Positions 6,833-7,892 of a DNA stretch of 7,892 nt are shown piece by piece (within the stretch, counting starts at the first letter, position 1; the number at the start of each line of letters is the position of its first letter). The notes under the pieces were generated by a model that was given only the letters and a program-made list of their open reading frames with translations, made no database searches and had not been told where the DNA came from. The DNA comes from Gammaproteobacteria bacterium (GTDB lineage: Bacteria; Pseudomonadota; Gammaproteobacteria; QNFN01). Where the stretch lies: contig QNFN01000073.1 in the NCBI GenBank assembly GCA_003645555.1, forward strand, positions 1 to 7,892, given 5' to 3'. The position numbers and the translations under genes were made by a program.

Positions 6833-7793
6833 GCAGCGCTTCCCAGACTTCAGGATCTCAATCCCGGTGCAGCAGTGGTTCCTTCCCGTAGGCCTGGTTC
6901 TGGCCATGGCCTTTGCATTGGTCGCGCCACTGCCCGGTAGCGTGCTCAACGAAACCGGCCTGGTGCTCGGCCTGGTGCCGCTGATTTTCCTGGTCAATGG
7001 CTACCAGACGCGACTCGATATGCTCTCGCTGCGGAAGCGTTTCGTCGGAGTGCTGTTGACCGGTGTGGTCATCGGCCTGCTGCTGAGCCCGTTCATCGGG
7101 CTCGGTACCGCGGCATTGCTCGGCCTGCCGGCCTCGGCGGCCCTCGGCCTGGTCGTGATGGCGAGCATGCCGCCGACGCTGTCGTCAGGGGTGATCATGA
7201 CCGAGAACGCCGGTGGTCAGACCCTGTGGGCGATGCTGTTGACCATCCTGCTCAATCTCATCGGTATCTTCACCATCCCGTTCATCTTGAGCCTGACGCT
7301 GGAAACGGGCGCCGAGGTGGTCGTTTCACCATGGCCGCTGCTGTTGCGGCTACTCCTCGTCGTCCTGTTACCGTTCGTTCTGGGCGGTCTGCTGCGTCGG
7401 ATTCTGTCACGCAAGGCACCCGGCTGGGTTCGCTATGTGCCGTCGTCATGCATCATCGTGACGGTATGGATGTCGATGTCGGCTTCGCGAGGGACGCTGT
7501 TCGAGCTGACGGTGGGCGCATTCATGATGATCGTGGTCGGTTCGCTGCTGGTGCACGGCAGCCTGCTCGCGCTGTGTGCTGCCAGCGGACGTGGCTTGCG
7601 CCTGGCCGCTAACGAGCGCATCGCGCTGTTGCTGGTGGTATCGCAGAAGACCTTGCCGGTGGCGATCGGAGTGCTGACCGCGCTCAACGTGCCGATTGCC
7701 GGTGCGCTGGTGGTCTGCATCGTCTTCCACTTCCTGCAGCTGATGGTTGACGCGGTGATCGCGGCCCGGTTGCGCCGGACCGTGGAATCCTAG
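6831..7793 (+). CDS. Bile acid:sodium symporter-like transporter (SBF-like, Rch1/YfeH type)
   Basis: This 320-residue inner-membrane protein has about nine or ten hydrophobic helices covering nearly its whole length. Family signatures are the crossover motif MPPTLSSGVIMTENAGG (113-129) and the second, SQKTLPVAIGV (271-281). These match the SBF-like (PF13593) branch of the bile/arsenite/riboflavin transporter superfamily, and the length is normal for that family. Members are secondary transporters of organic anions or related solutes; the substrate here cannot be read from sequence. The ATG at 6831 is used, but the GTG at 6867 (VQQWFLPVGLVLAMA) is a strong rival because it starts directly before helix 1 and has AGGA upstream. 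The frame is also open back to 6702, but that extension looks non-coding. It is divergent from the MotA-like gene across about 156 bases, and nothing ties the two functions together. Confidence 0.9.
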   Translation: MQRFPDFRISIPVQQWFLPVGLVLAMAFALVAPLPGSVLNETGLVLGLVPLIFLVNGYQTRLDMLSLRKRFVGVLLTGVVIGLLLSPFIGLGTAALLGLPASAALGLVVMASMPPTLSSGVIMTENAGGQTLWAMLLTILLNLIGIFTIPFILSLTLETGAEVVVSPWPLLLRLLLVVLLPFVLGGLLRRILSRKAPGWVRYVPSSCIIVTVWMSMSASRGTLFELTVGAFMMIVVGSLLVHGSLLALCAASGRGLRLAANERIALLLVVSQKTLPVAIGVLTALNVPIAGALVVCIVFHFLQLMVDAVIAARLRRTVES

Positions 7794-7892
7794 CCCGGAT
7801 ATTGCACCAGCATCGCGGATGCCGGCGCCGGACAGGGGTGGCTGGACGCCGCGCTGGAGGGAAAGGAATAGCCGTGGCTATTCCTTGACTGA
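7794..7892. other. Structured non-coding stretch after the transporter gene
   Basis: No gene is seen to the window's end. The stretch is rich in short palindromes: GCATC/GATGC (7810-7814 with 7818-7822), the 10-base palindrome CCGGCGCCGG (7822-7831), and the 11-bp stem at 7863-7886. The opening CCCGGATATTGCACCAG resembles, from memory, sequence at the ends of some IS1380-type elements, but no transposase or matching end lies in the window. It may be an insertion sequence edge, a repeat, or simply a 3' untranslated region. Confidence 0.3.
7863..7886. repeat. Perfect 11-bp-stem palindrome, possible terminator
   Basis: AAGGAATAGCC (7863-7873) and GGCTATTCCTT (7876-7886) are exact reverse complements around GT. 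In RNA the loop would be at least four bases, leaving a 10-bp stem. It lies about 70 bases after the transporter stop. The stem is AT-rich at its base and is not followed by a clean T-run, so Rho-independent termination is possible but not typical. A palindromic repeat or an operator-like site for a downstream gene are alternatives. Confidence 0.6.

Noticed and set aside
1..7892. CRISPR array
   Set aside because: No regularly spaced direct repeats are present; the only repeats are the two palindromic elements.

Overview
The window is GC-rich, densely coded bacterial chromosome. A proteobacterial-type GluRS sits directly upstream of a GlnRS that closely resembles the enterobacterial enzyme. 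Together with a CCA-encoded tRNA-Val and REP-like palindromes, this points to a gammaproteobacterium, perhaps a Chromatiales-like or other environmental lineage. The genus cannot be fixed from the sequence alone.

Layout from left to right. Positions 1-950 (minus strand) hold two translationally coupled genes. The first-transcribed (950 to 129) is a two-TM protein with an extracytoplasmic sensor-like domain. The second starts at 132 and runs off the left edge; only its N-terminal TM anchor is visible. Next comes a minus-strand tRNA-Val(CAC) with a strong sigma70-type promoter, divergent from gltX. gltX (discriminating glutamyl-tRNA synthetase) and glnS (glutaminyl-tRNA synthetase) follow on the plus strand. 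They are separated by a perfect 24-bp inverted repeat whose arms are themselves palindromes. A four-codon mini-ORF overlaps the glnS start.

Convergent to glnS, and transcribed leftward from 6674, is a two-gene unit encoding a MotA/TolQ/ExbB-family channel protein and a MotB/OmpA-family partner. The partner carries an unusually long predicted periplasmic coiled coil of about 200 residues between its TM helix and its C-terminal peptidoglycan-binding domain. No flagellar, Tol-Pal, Exb or Zorya effector genes lie beside it in this window, so this is the best candidate for an under-described system: a stand-alone ion-driven stator with a long stalk.

Divergent from that unit is a bile acid:sodium symporter-like transporter (Rch1/YfeH-type SBF-like family). 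The window ends in a structured non-coding stretch with a perfect 11-bp stem palindrome. This may be a terminator, a palindromic repeat, or the edge of a mobile element.

Functionally the core is housekeeping translation: GluRS and GlnRS charge separate tRNAs, and the tRNA-Val gene lies beside them. The flanking genes are envelope functions (sensor pair, motor-like complex, transporter) with no evident link to the synthetases.
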